A stretch of 64,000 nucleotides of DNA from CAWGUU01 sp963825765 (GTDB lineage: Bacteria > Actinomycetota > Acidimicrobiia > Acidimicrobiales > AC-14). Position numbers and translations under genes: made by a program. Location: positions 1 through 64,000 of the forward strand of contig CAWGUU010000001.1 in the NCBI GenBank assembly GCA_963825765.1, in the 5' to 3' direction. The notes beneath the pieces are model-generated. The model was given only the letters and a program-made list of their open reading frames with translations, was not told the origin of the DNA and made no database searches. Shown one piece after another: positions 41,655-51,128 of the stretch (positions within the stretch are counted from its first letter, which is position 1; every line of letters starts with the position of its first letter).

Positions 41655-43135
41655 CGTCACCCGCCACAACTGGGACGACTGGGACCGCTGCGCTCGTCGT
41701 CCGCGACCTCACCGTGCGGTTCGGCCCGGTCGAGGTCGTGACCGGCATCGATCTCGACCTCGCGCCGGGCACCGTCACCGGCCTGATCGGGCCCAACGGC
41801 GCCGGCAAGACGACGGTGATCGACGCCCTCACCGGCTTCGTCCCCGCCACGGGGGAGGTCGTGCTCGGCGACCTGGATGTCGGCCGCCTGCCCGCCCACC
41901 GCCGGGCCCGCCTGGGCCTGGCCCGCACCTTCCAGTCCCTCGAGCTGTTCGCCGACCTGACGGTGGGCGAGAACCTGGTGGTGGCGGCGGAGGCGTCCAG
42001 GGCCGGACGGCGGAGAGCGGCGGGGACCGATCCGGTGACCGCCCTGCAGGGCGCCGGAGGCGCCGCCGACCTGCTCCCCGACCGGCTCACGTCGGCCCAG
42101 CGCAGCCGGGTGGCCCTGGGGCGGGCCATGGCGACGGCCCCGACCGTGCTCCTGCTCGACGAGCCGGCGGCGGGGCTGGACAGTGCCGAGCGGGACGTGC
42201 TCGCTCGCCGCCTGCGGAAGCTGGCCGGCGACGGCGTGGCCGTGCTGCTGGTCGACCACGACCTGTCCCTCGTGCTCGGCGTGTGCGACACGGTGCACGT
42301 GCTCGACCGCGGCCGGGTCGTCGCCACCGGCTCGCCGGAGGTCCTGCGGGCGGATCCGAACGTCCGGGCCGCCTACCTGGGGAGCGGGTCGGGCCCGGCC
42401 GCCGGCGCCCACCGGGAGCAGGCGGGGGCCGAGGGCGCGCCGCCCGCCCTGGCCGTCTCCGGCCTGACCGCCGGCTACGGCGCCATCGAGGTGGTGCGCG
42501 ACGTGTCCCTCGACGTCCGGCCGGGCGAGGTGGTGGCGCTGCTGGGTCGCAACGGCGCCGGCAAGACGACCACCCTGCTGAGCATCACCGGTGCCCTCCG
42601 CCGCACCGCGGGGACGGTTGAGGTCGCCGGTGCGGGGGTGCGACCGGGAAGGCCCCACGCCGTCGCCCGGCTGGGTGTGGCTTCGGTGCCCCAGGACCGC
42701 TCCCTCTTCACCCAGCTCTCGGTGGCCGAGAACCTGCGGCTGGCGGTCCGGGGGGGCAGGGCAGCCGTCGAGGCGGAGACGGCCGCCGCGGTGGAGCGCT
42801 TCCCTGCCCTCGGCGACATCCTGGGCCGGCGGGCGGGGCTGCTGTCGGGCGGGGAGCAGCGCATGGTCGCCCTGGCCCGGGGCCTGGCGTCCCACCCCCG
42901 CCTGCTGCTCGTCGACGAGGTCAGCCTGGGTCTGGCGCCCCCCGTGGTCGACGCGGTGGGCAAGGTCCTCCGCGCCGTGGCCGACGGCGACGGCACCGCC
43001 ATCCTGCTGGTGGAACAGCTCCCCGACGTGGCGCGGGCGGTCGCCGACCGGGCCTACGTGATGGACCGGGGCTCGGTGGTGGCCGAGGGCCCCGCCGACG
43101 AGGTCTCGACTCTTCCCGAGATCCGGCCCGTTTAG
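41651..43135 (+). CDS. Fused branched-chain amino acid ABC ATPase (LivG-LivF)
   Basis: 494 aa, two ATP-binding domains in tandem. Domain 1 (about 12-240): Walker A GPNGAGKTT, Walker B VLLLDEPAAGLD, H-loop VDHDLS, but the signature is LTSAQRSRVALGRAMA rather than LSGGQ. Domain 2 (about 262-494): GRNGAGKTT, LSGGEQRMVALARGL, LLLVDEVSLGLAP, VEQLPDVAR. The gene order and paired fusions suggest an obligate LivHM-LivGF complex with the lipoprotein at 38472. Start ATG 41651. Confidence 0.9.
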   Translation: MTSPATTGTTGTAALVVRDLTVRFGPVEVVTGIDLDLAPGTVTGLIGPNGAGKTTVIDALTGFVPATGEVVLGDLDVGRLPAHRRARLGLARTFQSLELFADLTVGENLVVAAEASRAGRRRAAGTDPVTALQGAGGAADLLPDRLTSAQRSRVALGRAMATAPTVLLLDEPAAGLDSAERDVLARRLRKLAGDGVAVLLVDHDLSLVLGVCDTVHVLDRGRVVATGSPEVLRADPNVRAAYLGSGSGPAAGAHREQAGAEGAPPALAVSGLTAGYGAIEVVRDVSLDVRPGEVVALLGRNGAGKTTTLLSITGALRRTAGTVEVAGAGVRPGRPHAVARLGVASVPQDRSLFTQLSVAENLRLAVRGGRAAVEAETAAAVERFPALGDILGRRAGLLSGGEQRMVALARGLASHPRLLLVDEVSLGLAPPVVDAVGKVLRAVADGDGTAILLVEQLPDVARAVADRAYVMDRGSVVAEGPADEVSTLPEIRPV

Positions 43136-43180
43136 GACTTCGGCCTAATGTTCCCGGCGATTTTTGTCGATGTATGCAGC

Positions 43181-43597
43181 ATGGCGAGCAAGCAGGAACG
43201 ACTGGAAGACCTGGCCGACGACCTCACCCGCGCCCTCAGCATCCCGTTCAAGGCGACCTCGAAGGGTGGCATCGCGTTCCGCGACCCCCTCCGGGTCACC
43301 GAATGGTCGGTACCCCTGGTGTTCGACGGTCACGCCAGGTTCGACCGCGGCGGGCTGATCCCCGCCTCCTTCACCGGCCACGCGCTGTGGGCCGGTCTGC
43401 GCCGGTCCGTGAGCAAGGGTGAGGACAGCCGGCCCTGGTGGAACTGCACCCTCACCGAGCACGGCGCCCGCGCCATCCTCGACTCTGTCGCCGAGGAGCA
43501 GCAGGCCGGCTGGGTCGTCGGTGTCGACGTGCTGCTGGACAGCATCGAGGACGAGCCCGAGCTCACCCCGGTCAGCCACATCCAGATCGCCTCGTAG
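43181..43597 (+). CDS. Conserved-looking hypothetical protein
   Basis: Not recognised. 138 aa from ATG 43181 (MASKQERLEDLADDLTRALS); ATG 43148 is an alternative giving 149 aa. Soluble, with mixed helix and strand, features ATSKGGIAFRDPLRVTEWSVPLVFDGHARF and a WVVGVDVLLDSIEDEPELTPVSHIQI end. No cofactor motif. It lies between the transporter operon and the convergent PHP gene. Confidence 0.6.
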   Translation: MASKQERLEDLADDLTRALSIPFKATSKGGIAFRDPLRVTEWSVPLVFDGHARFDRGGLIPASFTGHALWAGLRRSVSKGEDSRPWWNCTLTEHGARAILDSVAEEQQAGWVVGVDVLLDSIEDEPELTPVSHIQIAS

Positions 43598-43647
43598 CAG
43601 GAAGGGGCGCGGGCACCCCGCGCCGAGACGCGCCCTCGCTCCTCTCG

Positions 43648-44691
43648 CTACCCCGCGTGGCCGGCGGTCCAGGCCAGTAGCTGCTTCTCCGGCCACGAGT
43701 TGACGATCGACGGGATCTCGACGTCGCACTCCGCCGCCCGCCGGCAGCCGTTCATCTGCCATTCGAGCTGGCCCGGGGCGTGCCCGTCGGTGTCGATGGC
43801 CACCAGGCAGCCGGCGGCAACCGCCTTGCGCAGGAGCCGGCGGGGCGGGTCGAGGCGCTCCGGGCGGCTGTTGATCTCCACCGCGGTGCCGGTCTCGGCG
43901 CAGGCCGCGAACACGGCATCGGCGTCGAAGGTGGACTCGGGACGGCCGCGGCCCGCCACCAGACGGCCGGTGCAGTGCCCGAGGATGTCCGAGTGGGGGT
44001 TGCGCACCGCCGCCAGCATGCGGGCCGTCATCCCTTCCGACTCCATGCGCAGCTTGGAGTGGACGCTGGCCACCACCACGTCGAGCCGGGCGAGCAGCTC
44101 CTCCTCCTGGTCGAGGGTGCCGTCCTCGTTGATGTCGACCTCGATCCCCGTGAGCAGGCGGAACGGCGCCAGCCGGACGTTCACCTCGGCGACCACGTCG
44201 AGCTGCTGCCGCAGCCGCTCGGGCGACAAGCCCCGGGCCACCTTGAGCCGGGGCGAATGGTCGGTGAGCACCATGTACTCGTGTCCGAGGCCCTTCCCGG
44301 TGAGGGCCATCTCCTCGATGGGGCTGCCGCCGTCGGACCAGTCCGAGTGGGTGTGGCAGTCGCCCCGCAGGGCGGCCCGGATGGCCAGGGCCCGCTCGCT
44401 CTCGGGCGCCCCCTCGGTCGCGGCGGAGCCGCCCGGCTCGATCTCGTCCTGCAACTTGGCCAGGTAGGCGGGGACGTCCCCGGCCAGGGCCTCCAGCACC
44501 ACCGCCTCGGTGGTCTGGCCGACGCCCGGCAGCTCCTTGAGCCGGCCCGCCGTCGCCCGCTCACGGACCTTGTCGGGGCCCAGCTCGGCCAGCGTCGACG
44601 CCGCCCCGCGGAAGGCCCGCACGCGGTAGGTCGGGGCGCCGGCCCGCTCGAGCAGGTAGGCGATCCGTTGGAGGGCTTCGACCGGGTCCAG
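43648..44691 (-). CDS. PHP-domain phosphoesterase with N-terminal helix-hairpin-helix (PolX C-terminal type)
   Basis: 347 aa. N-terminal part (1-85) resembles the HhH region of family-X polymerases (ALQRIAYLLERAGAPTYRVRAFRGAA, LKELPGVGQTTEAVVLEAL). The PHP domain (about 115-345) has the metal motifs DCHTHSDWSDG, VLTDHSPRL, TGIEVDINEDG, VASVHSKL, DILGHCTGR and IDTDGHAPGQL. No nucleotidyltransferase domain is present, so it is probably a phosphatase or 3'-5' exonuclease-like enzyme. The only start retaining the family N-terminus is CTG 44691, with AGGGG just upstream. Confidence 0.85.
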   Translation of the reverse strand: MDPVEALQRIAYLLERAGAPTYRVRAFRGAASTLAELGPDKVRERATAGRLKELPGVGQTTEAVVLEALAGDVPAYLAKLQDEIEPGGSAATEGAPESERALAIRAALRGDCHTHSDWSDGGSPIEEMALTGKGLGHEYMVLTDHSPRLKVARGLSPERLRQQLDVVAEVNVRLAPFRLLTGIEVDINEDGTLDQEEELLARLDVVVASVHSKLRMESEGMTARMLAAVRNPHSDILGHCTGRLVAGRGRPESTFDADAVFAACAETGTAVEINSRPERLDPPRRLLRKAVAAGCLVAIDTDGHAPGQLEWQMNGCRRAAECDVEIPSIVNSWPEKQLLAWTAGHAG

Positions 44692-44791
44692 ACCCCTGAA
44701 CTTACCGGGGCAAGCCGAACTGGGGCGGCGTACCGGCGTATGGCGCGGTTGAGTCGCCCCGGTTCGACCGTCACCCGGGCAAGATGGCCCG

Positions 44792-45298
44792 GTGGTCCAC
44801 GCCGTGGTGCTGTCCGACACCCACATGCGCCCGGGGTCGACGCGCCGGCTCCCGCCCGCCGCCCTCGACCACCTGCGGCGGGCCGACGTGATACTGCACG
44901 CCGGCGACGTCGTGGCCGGGAACGTGCTCGTGGAGCTGGCCGGCTTCGCCCCGGTCCACGCCGTGCTCGGCAACAACGACACCGACCTGACCGGTGAGCT
45001 GCCGGAGACCCTCGTCCTCGACATCGAGGGGGTCCGCGTCGGGATGGTGCACGACAGCGGCCAGGCCGCCGGTCGGGCCCGACGCCTGCGCCGTCGCTTC
45101 CCCGAGGCCGACGTCGTCGTCTTCGGCCACAGCCACATCCCCTGGAACGAGGCGGGCGAGGTCAACCAGGCCGGCACGACGCAGCTCCTCCTCAACCCCG
45201 GGTCGCCCACCGACAGGCGCCGCCAGCCCCGGCACACCCTCGCCACCCTCGACCTCGACGGCGGCCGCGTGGTCGGCGCGGTCATACACCCCGTCTGA
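44792..45298 (+). CDS. MJ0936/YfcE-type metallophosphoesterase
   Basis: 168 aa, start GTG or equivalent at 44792 (MVHAVVLSDTHMRPG). Binuclear-metal motifs: SDTH, ILHAGDVV, LGNNDTD, and FGHSHIPWNE, in the usual order and spacing for small cyclic-nucleotide or generic phosphodiesterases of this family. LLNPGSPTDRRR is the standard C-terminal signature. Substrate unknown. Confidence 0.9.
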   Translation: MVHAVVLSDTHMRPGSTRRLPPAALDHLRRADVILHAGDVVAGNVLVELAGFAPVHAVLGNNDTDLTGELPETLVLDIEGVRVGMVHDSGQAAGRARRLRRRFPEADVVVFGHSHIPWNEAGEVNQAGTTQLLLNPGSPTDRRRQPRHTLATLDLDGGRVVGAVIHPV

Positions 45299-45323
45299 TC
45301 AGGCATACACCCGGTGTAGAGGG

Positions 45324-47973
45324 TCAGGTCTTGCCGCAGACGTCGGCGTAGAGCTTCTCGCTCTCCGGCGTCGGCTGGAGGTCGATCTCCAGGAGCTTGG
45401 CCTGGAGGCGCCGGTAGGTGGCGTCGGCGTCGTCGGGCCGGGACAGCTTGGCCTGGAGGCGCATCACCCGGCGGTAGATCTGCTCGGCGAACGGGTCGAC
45501 TTCGAGCGCCCGCTGCAGGGCGGCCCAGGCCCCCCGGGCGTCACCCGTGGCCCAGCGGCGGTCGCCAAGCCACACCAGCACGTCGACCATGCGCTGGCGC
45601 AGGTCCTCCCGCGGCGTCTCCAGCCAGAACCAGTCGGCCCCGGCGAGGAGGTCGCCGGCGTAGTCGGCCACCGCCCGGTCGAGGGCGCCGAGGCGGGCGG
45701 CGTCGTCCTTGGTGCCGGTGCCCTCCTTGAGGGCGTGCTGCAGGCTCCACAGGTCGACGTCGAACACGTCCTCGATCCGGTAGAGGTCGCCGTCGCGGTC
45801 GACGATCTTCAGCTCCTTCTGGCCGGTGGCCTGGCGCAGCTTGGTGCGCAGGTTGCCGAGCGCGGTCCAGAACCACTCCGAGCCGCGCTTGGGGTCGGCC
45901 TCCGGCCACAGCGCCTCGATGCAGTCGTCGAGCGTGGCGCCTTCGGGGTGGAGCAGGTAGAACGCCAGCAGCTCCTTGGCCTTGGCCCGGAGGCCACTGC
46001 GGATCTCGGTGCCCTCGACCTCGATGCGGTAGGCCCCGAGCAGCTGGACGGCGACAGGAGCGGTGGCCGACGACGTCGCCGGGACGAAGGTGTCGTCGTC
46101 GTCGTGGACGGGTTGCATGTGGTCGCCGTCGGTGCGGCCCGCGGCCAGCACGGCGAGCAGCTCGGCCGCCACGTCGGGCTCGACGCTGTACAGCCGGGAG
46201 CCGGCGACGGTTTCCCGGAGCGTCGTCGTCGACGCCGCCTCCGGGGCCGACTTCGACCACAGGCCCGTCGTCCGGGCCCGGCGACCTGGTCACGACGACC
46301 CCCGAGACGCCCACCCGGGCACCATCGTCGAACAGCGTCCGCAGGGCGGCCAGGTCGGCGTCGCCAACGTCCCTGATCGCGACGAGGGTCAGCGGGAGGG
46401 CGACGTCGGGCCGCTTGGCCCGGTAGGCGTCGGCGTCGGGTACGTCCTCCTCCACCAGGAGCTTGGCCCGGCGGGCGACCTCGGAGGTCAGCTCCTCGAG
46501 CACCATCTCGAGCTCGGGCGCCTGCACCAGGCCGGGGAACGGTGGGGCGGCCGGGAGGAGGTCGCCGACGACCATGGCCACTGCCGATGCCGGTTCCCTG
46601 GTGGCCAGCACGCCGATGATCGCGGCACGGGCGGCACCGTCGGCGCCCGGACCGTGCAGCACCAGGCCCGGGGTCTCGCCCAGGTCGACCACGACCTCGG
46701 CACCGTCTCGCTCGCCGGCGACGATCGCAGCCAGGCCGACCGCGCCGGCAGTGGGGGCGGCCGACCCCTTGCCGCGGGCGAATCGCTCGAGCCGGCGGGT
46801 GACGTTGCCGGCGAAGGGGTCGTGCCGGTACAACCCGGCGGCCGGAGGAGCGGCACGCCGCCGGCGGCGGCGGCGCAGGCGCGCCCGGCCCAGGGCGTCG
46901 GCGATCCCCCCTGCCATCGAGGGCCCGACGACCATCCCCGGCAGGACGCAGGACACCGTGCCCGGAGCGGCCTCCGCGGCGGCGCGGGGGGCGGCGGGCG
47001 CGGTAGGAACGGGAGCCCGGACCGGGGCCTCGACCGCCGGGGCCAGGGTCGACGGGGCCCGAGCCGGGGCTGCCGCCGGAGTCGTGGCTGCCGCCGGAGC
47101 TTTGGCCAGCGGGGGGCGGCCAGCGGGGGGCGCGGCGAGCGGGACGGGGGCGGCGGCAGGCCGAGATGGAGGGGGAGGCGGGGGCGGCCGTTCGCCGGCG
47201 CCCGCAGGAGGCGGCGCCGCCGCGGGGGGCGAACCCGGAGGAGCCGTCGCCACTGGGGCGGGCGGCCCCACCGGTGCGGGCGGTGCGGCCTGCGCTGGAG
47301 ATGCGGACTGGGCGGCCTGGGCTGGAGCTGCGGACTGGGCGAAGGGCGCAGCCGGGGGTGCGGCGGGCAGGCGCCTCGCCACCGCCTGCCTCACCGCGGT
47401 GTCGATCAGATCGGGGAGCAGGACGGCGAGCTCGTGGCGCAGGCTCTGGAGCCTGCCGAACTCCTCGCGGAGGTCGGCGGTGGACCCTTCGAGCTCCACC
47501 AGCGCCGCCCGTACCGCGGGCTCGACCGAGTCGGCCACCAGCTCCGGCAGGCGGGCCGCTATGGCAGCACGGAGCTGCGGACGCACGGCGTCGGCCACGA
47601 TGTCGGTGAGCCGTTCGCGCAAGAGGTCCTCGACGCCCTTCACGGCCACGTCGCCCATCTCGGCCGCCACCACGCCGGAGATCGCGCTCGTCACCGTCTC
47701 CGTCAGGCGGTCGCCGAGCGACTGCTCGATCCCCTGCAGGCGGGAGGCCTCGTTGCGCAGGGATGCGGCGCACCCCTCGAGCTCGGCCAGCGACGTGTTG
47801 AGCTCGTTGACGTTGGTGCCACCCAGCTCCATCAGCATCGCCCGCTGCTGGGCCACGCTGGCCGAGAGGGCGTGGACCTGCCGCCGGAGACCCTCGAACT
47901 CGTCCCGCATCCAGACGAGGATCTGGCTGCCCGTATCTTTTCCCTGCGCCGCTCGAGGCTGCGGATCGCTCAT
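45324..47973 (-). pseudogene. Large BTAD-domain transcriptional regulator, frameshifted
   Basis: Start ATG 47973 (MSDPQPRAAQGKDTG). N-terminal coiled-coil/helical region (about 20-215), a Pro/Ala-rich linker (about 220-345), an Arg-rich patch, then an alpha/beta domain (VVVDLGETPGLVLHGPGADGAARAAIIGVLA). Near 46239-46243 the frame shifts by one base; in the other frame STTTLRETVAGSRLYSVEPD continues into a winged helix (VQLLGAYRIEVEGTEI) and a BTAD tetratricopeptide region (LDRAVADYAGDLLAGADWFW) ending at 45324. The intact product would be about 880 aa. If the shift is real, the DNA-binding/BTAD part could be made alone from GTG 46172. Confidence 0.75.
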
Positions 47974-48039
47974 CGCGTCACGATTCTAGGCAGGGGTGGC
48001 CTCCCCGGCTCACGGATCGTGGCGATAGCGTCGCTCGCG

Positions 48040-49116
48040 ATGGTCCCCGGCCCTGCGCTCGAGCGCCGCCTTCCGCTCGTCTCGCTTCCCACGCCCCTGG
48101 AGCCGCTGGACCGTCTGGGCGCCGCCCTGGGCATGCGCCCCGGCTCGCTCTGGGCCAAGCGGGACGACGTCAACGGGCTGGCGCTGGGAGGGAACAAGGC
48201 CCGCAAGCTCGAATTCCTCTGCGCCGACGCGGTGGCCCGGGGGTGCGACACCCTTGTCACCGGCGGCGGCCCGCAGAGCAACCACGTGCGGATGACGGCG
48301 GCGGCGGCCCGGCGGCTCGGTCTCGAGTGCGTGGTCGTGGTGTCGGGCGACCGCCCGGCGACACCAACCGGCAACGTCCTGCTCGACGAGATGTTCGGCC
48401 CGACCGTTATCTGGTTAGGTCAGACAGGGCCGGACCAATCGGGGACCGGCAGCTCAGGAACCGGTTTGGACTACTTCGCCATCGAGCACGCCATCGGCAC
48501 CACGTGCGACGGGTTGGTGGCCGAGGGCAGGCGGCCGTACCGGATGCCGATCGGCGGGGCCAGTGCGGTCGGCGCTCTCGGATACGTCGGGGCGGCGCTG
48601 GAGCTGACCGGCCAGGCCGAGGCGATGGGCGGCGAAGCCGACCTGGTCGTCGTGGCCGACGGCTCCGGCGGCACCCACGCCGGGCTGGCAGCGGGCCTCG
48701 GCAGCCACGACCGCATCCTCGGCATCGACGTCGGTGCCCGGCCCGACCTCGACACCTGCGTCCCGGAGAAGGCAAGGGAGGTGGCCGCGCTGGCCGGCCT
48801 CCCGGAGCCGTCGGGACCCGCCACCATCGACCACGAACGGTTCGGCCGCCACTACGGCGACCTCACCGAATCGTGCCGGGAGGCGATCCTGCTGGCCGCC
48901 CGCACCGAGGGCCTCGTCCTCGACCCCGTCTACACCGGCAAGGCGATGGCCGGGCTTATCAGCGCGACGCGGGAGGGCAGGATCGGCCCCGGCACCCGCA
49001 CCGTCTTTTTGCATACCGGCGGGGCCCCCGGGCTCTTCGCGGCCGACCTCGGAACGTGGGTCCTCGGCGCCCGGACCGGGGCGCCGACACCGGCCGCCAC
49101 CGGTCGGTCACACTGA
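48040..49116 (+). CDS. PLP-dependent D-cysteine desulfhydrase / ACC deaminase family protein
   Basis: 358 aa, start ATG 48040. Tryptophan-synthase-beta-like fold; PLP lysine in LALGGNKARKLEFL, NHVRMTAAAARRLGLECVVV, PIGGASAVGALGYVGAALEL (phosphate-binding loop) and DPVYTGKAMAGLI plus FLHTGGAPGLFA at the C-terminus, all typical of the DcyD/ACC-deaminase group. D-cysteine desulfuration is more likely than ACC deamination in this setting, but sequence alone does not decide. Followed directly by the propeller gene. Confidence 0.88.
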   Translation: MVPGPALERRLPLVSLPTPLEPLDRLGAALGMRPGSLWAKRDDVNGLALGGNKARKLEFLCADAVARGCDTLVTGGGPQSNHVRMTAAAARRLGLECVVVVSGDRPATPTGNVLLDEMFGPTVIWLGQTGPDQSGTGSSGTGLDYFAIEHAIGTTCDGLVAEGRRPYRMPIGGASAVGALGYVGAALELTGQAEAMGGEADLVVVADGSGGTHAGLAAGLGSHDRILGIDVGARPDLDTCVPEKAREVAALAGLPEPSGPATIDHERFGRHYGDLTESCREAILLAARTEGLVLDPVYTGKAMAGLISATREGRIGPGTRTVFLHTGGAPGLFAADLGTWVLGARTGAPTPAATGRSH

Positions 49117-50082
49117 GTGTCGATGATGCCGATCACGGATCTCACGGGAAACAGGAACGCGATTCAGGCGGCTGCCGCCTTCATCGTCATCTTCCTCGTG
49201 GTCGGCGTCGGCACCGTCGTCCTCCGCTCCGTCGACCCAACCGGCCCGCCGCTGTCCGACCTGCCGGGGCGGCTGGTCATCTCCGGGAGCGGGGCCGGCA
49301 ACCTGGAGATCTACACGCTCGGCGCCAACGGCTCCAACCTGGTCAGGGTCACGGACAACCCGGCCGTCGACTCCTACCCGGCCTTCTCGCCGGACGGCTC
49401 CAAGATCGTCTTCGAGACCAACCGGGACGGCAACTTCGAGATCTACGTGATGAACGCCGACGGCAGCGATCCCCGCCGCCTCACCGAGACACCTGGCGAC
49501 GAGCACCTTCCCGCCTTCTCCCCCGACGGCACCAAGATCGCCTTCACCAGCCCGAGGGACGGCAACTTCGAGATCTACGTCGTGAACGCCGACGGGTCGG
49601 ACCCCGTCCGCCTGACGACGTCGGGCGCCACCGACTTCGCCCCCGTCTGGAAGCCGGACGGGTCCAAGATCGCCTTCCACTCCCTCCGCGACGGAAACTC
49701 CGAGATCTACGTCATGAACGCCGACGGCTCCGAGCAGACCCGGGTGACCCAGGACGAAGCCCAGGACCAGCTTCCGGCCTGGTCGCCCGACGGCGCCCGC
49801 ATCGCGTTCCAGCGCACCCGCGGCGGGAACACCGATGTCTACGTCGTGAACGTCGACGGCACCGGGGGCACCTCGGTGAGCGGGTCGAACGGGGGGGACT
49901 TCGCCCCGACCTGGTCGCCCGACGGACGGTACATCGCCTTCCAGAGCGACAGGAAGGGCGGCTCCCGCATCTTCATCGTCGAGGTGGGCGGCAAGGGGGC
50001 CACCGCCCTGGACGGGAACCCGAAGGGGAACGACTACGTCCCGGACTGGACCGCGTCGCCCGCCGCCAGCCCAAGCACCTGA
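49117..50082 (+). CDS. Membrane-anchored TolB-like beta-propeller protein
   Basis: 321 aa from GTG 49117, immediately after the previous stop; ATG 49123 or 49126 are possible. One N-terminal helix (about 15-37, AAAFIVIFLVVGVGTVVL) anchors about six PD40/TolB blades, each of the form SPDGSKIxFxxxRDGNxEIYVMNADGS. No enzymatic domain. It lies upstream of ctaB and may be an extracytoplasmic binding scaffold; a link to oxidase assembly is only positional. Confidence 0.82.
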   Translation: MSMMPITDLTGNRNAIQAAAAFIVIFLVVGVGTVVLRSVDPTGPPLSDLPGRLVISGSGAGNLEIYTLGANGSNLVRVTDNPAVDSYPAFSPDGSKIVFETNRDGNFEIYVMNADGSDPRRLTETPGDEHLPAFSPDGTKIAFTSPRDGNFEIYVVNADGSDPVRLTTSGATDFAPVWKPDGSKIAFHSLRDGNSEIYVMNADGSEQTRVTQDEAQDQLPAWSPDGARIAFQRTRGGNTDVYVVNVDGTGGTSVSGSNGGDFAPTWSPDGRYIAFQSDRKGGSRIFIVEVGGKGATALDGNPKGNDYVPDWTASPAASPST

Positions 50083-50130
50083 GAGCCGGGCCAGGGGCAC
50101 CGCTTTGAGGTTGGGACGGGAGCGGCCGTA

Positions 50131-51036
50131 GTGTCGGCGCCGGTGACCGCAGTCCTGACCTCCACGTTCAACGCCACCCGCACCAAGCTGGGCCCCTACG
50201 TGGCGCTCACCAAGCCGCGGATCATCGAGCTGCTCCTGGTGACGACGGTGCCCACCATGGTCGTGGCCCAGCGGGGGCTGCCGTCGGGCTGGCTGGTGCT
50301 GGCCACCCTCGTCGGCGGCACGCTGGCCGCGGCCGGCGCCAACGCCACCAACATGGTCGTCGACCGCGACATCGACAGCCTGATGAAGCGGACCCACGGC
50401 CGGCCCCTGGTCACCGGGGCCGTCACCCCTCGCAACGCCCTGATCTTCGCCATCGCCCTCGAGGTGGTGGCGGCCGTCGTCCTCTGGCTGGCGGTCAACC
50501 CCCTGAGCGCCCTGCTGGCCCTCTCGGCCACGCTCTTCTACGTCTTCGTCTACACGCTGTGGCTGAAGCGAACGTCGACCGAGAACATCGTGATCGGCGG
50601 GGCCGCCGGCGCCGTGCCCGTGCTGGTTGGCTGGGCCGCGGTCACCGGCAGCCTGGGCTGGGCCCCATTCGTGCTCTTCGCCCTGATCTTCGCCTGGACG
50701 CCACCCCACTTCTGGGCCCTGGCCATCCGGTACCGGGACGACTACGCCGCCGCCGACGTCCCGATGCTGCCGGTCGTGGCCGGTTTCGACGTCACCGCCC
50801 GCCGCATCGTCGCCTACACCCTGGTCCTGTGGGCCATCAGCCTGGTCTTCGCGCCGGTCGCCGACATGGGGCCGATCTACCTGTTCGCCGCCGTCGTCCT
50901 GGGCGCGGTGTTCACCTGGCAGGCGGTGGCGCTGCTGCGCAGCGGCACCTACGAGCGGGCCATGCGCCTCTTCGCCTGGTCGATCACCTACATCACGCTC
51001 CTCTTCGGAGCGATGGCGCTCGACCAGCTGATCTGA
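50131..51036 (+). CDS. ctaB: Protohaem IX farnesyltransferase (haem O synthase)
   Basis: Makes haem O, precursor of the haem A needed by the downstream oxidase, 301 aa. Start GTG 50131. UbiA-type membrane prenyltransferase with about nine helices; Asp-rich motif ATNMVVDRDIDSLMKRTHGRPLVTG and second motif DDYAAADVPMLPVV, plus TPPHFWALAIRY. ctaA is not in this window. Confidence 0.95.
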   Translation: MSAPVTAVLTSTFNATRTKLGPYVALTKPRIIELLLVTTVPTMVVAQRGLPSGWLVLATLVGGTLAAAGANATNMVVDRDIDSLMKRTHGRPLVTGAVTPRNALIFAIALEVVAAVVLWLAVNPLSALLALSATLFYVFVYTLWLKRTSTENIVIGGAAGAVPVLVGWAAVTGSLGWAPFVLFALIFAWTPPHFWALAIRYRDDYAAADVPMLPVVAGFDVTARRIVAYTLVLWAISLVFAPVADMGPIYLFAAVVLGAVFTWQAVALLRSGTYERAMRLFAWSITYITLLFGAMALDQLI

Positions 51037-51128
51037 ACGGGAAGGCGGATCTGAGCGGGAGAGGCTGATCTGAACGGGACGGCGCGGGGCCTCACCCCGG
51101 GTCGAGCGACGATTCCCCAGTTCGAAAC

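Noticed and set aside
46063..48039. Plus-strand frame upstream of the desulfhydrase-like gene
   Set aside because: It lies opposite the BTAD regulator and has only shadow composition; conservation starts at ATG 48040.
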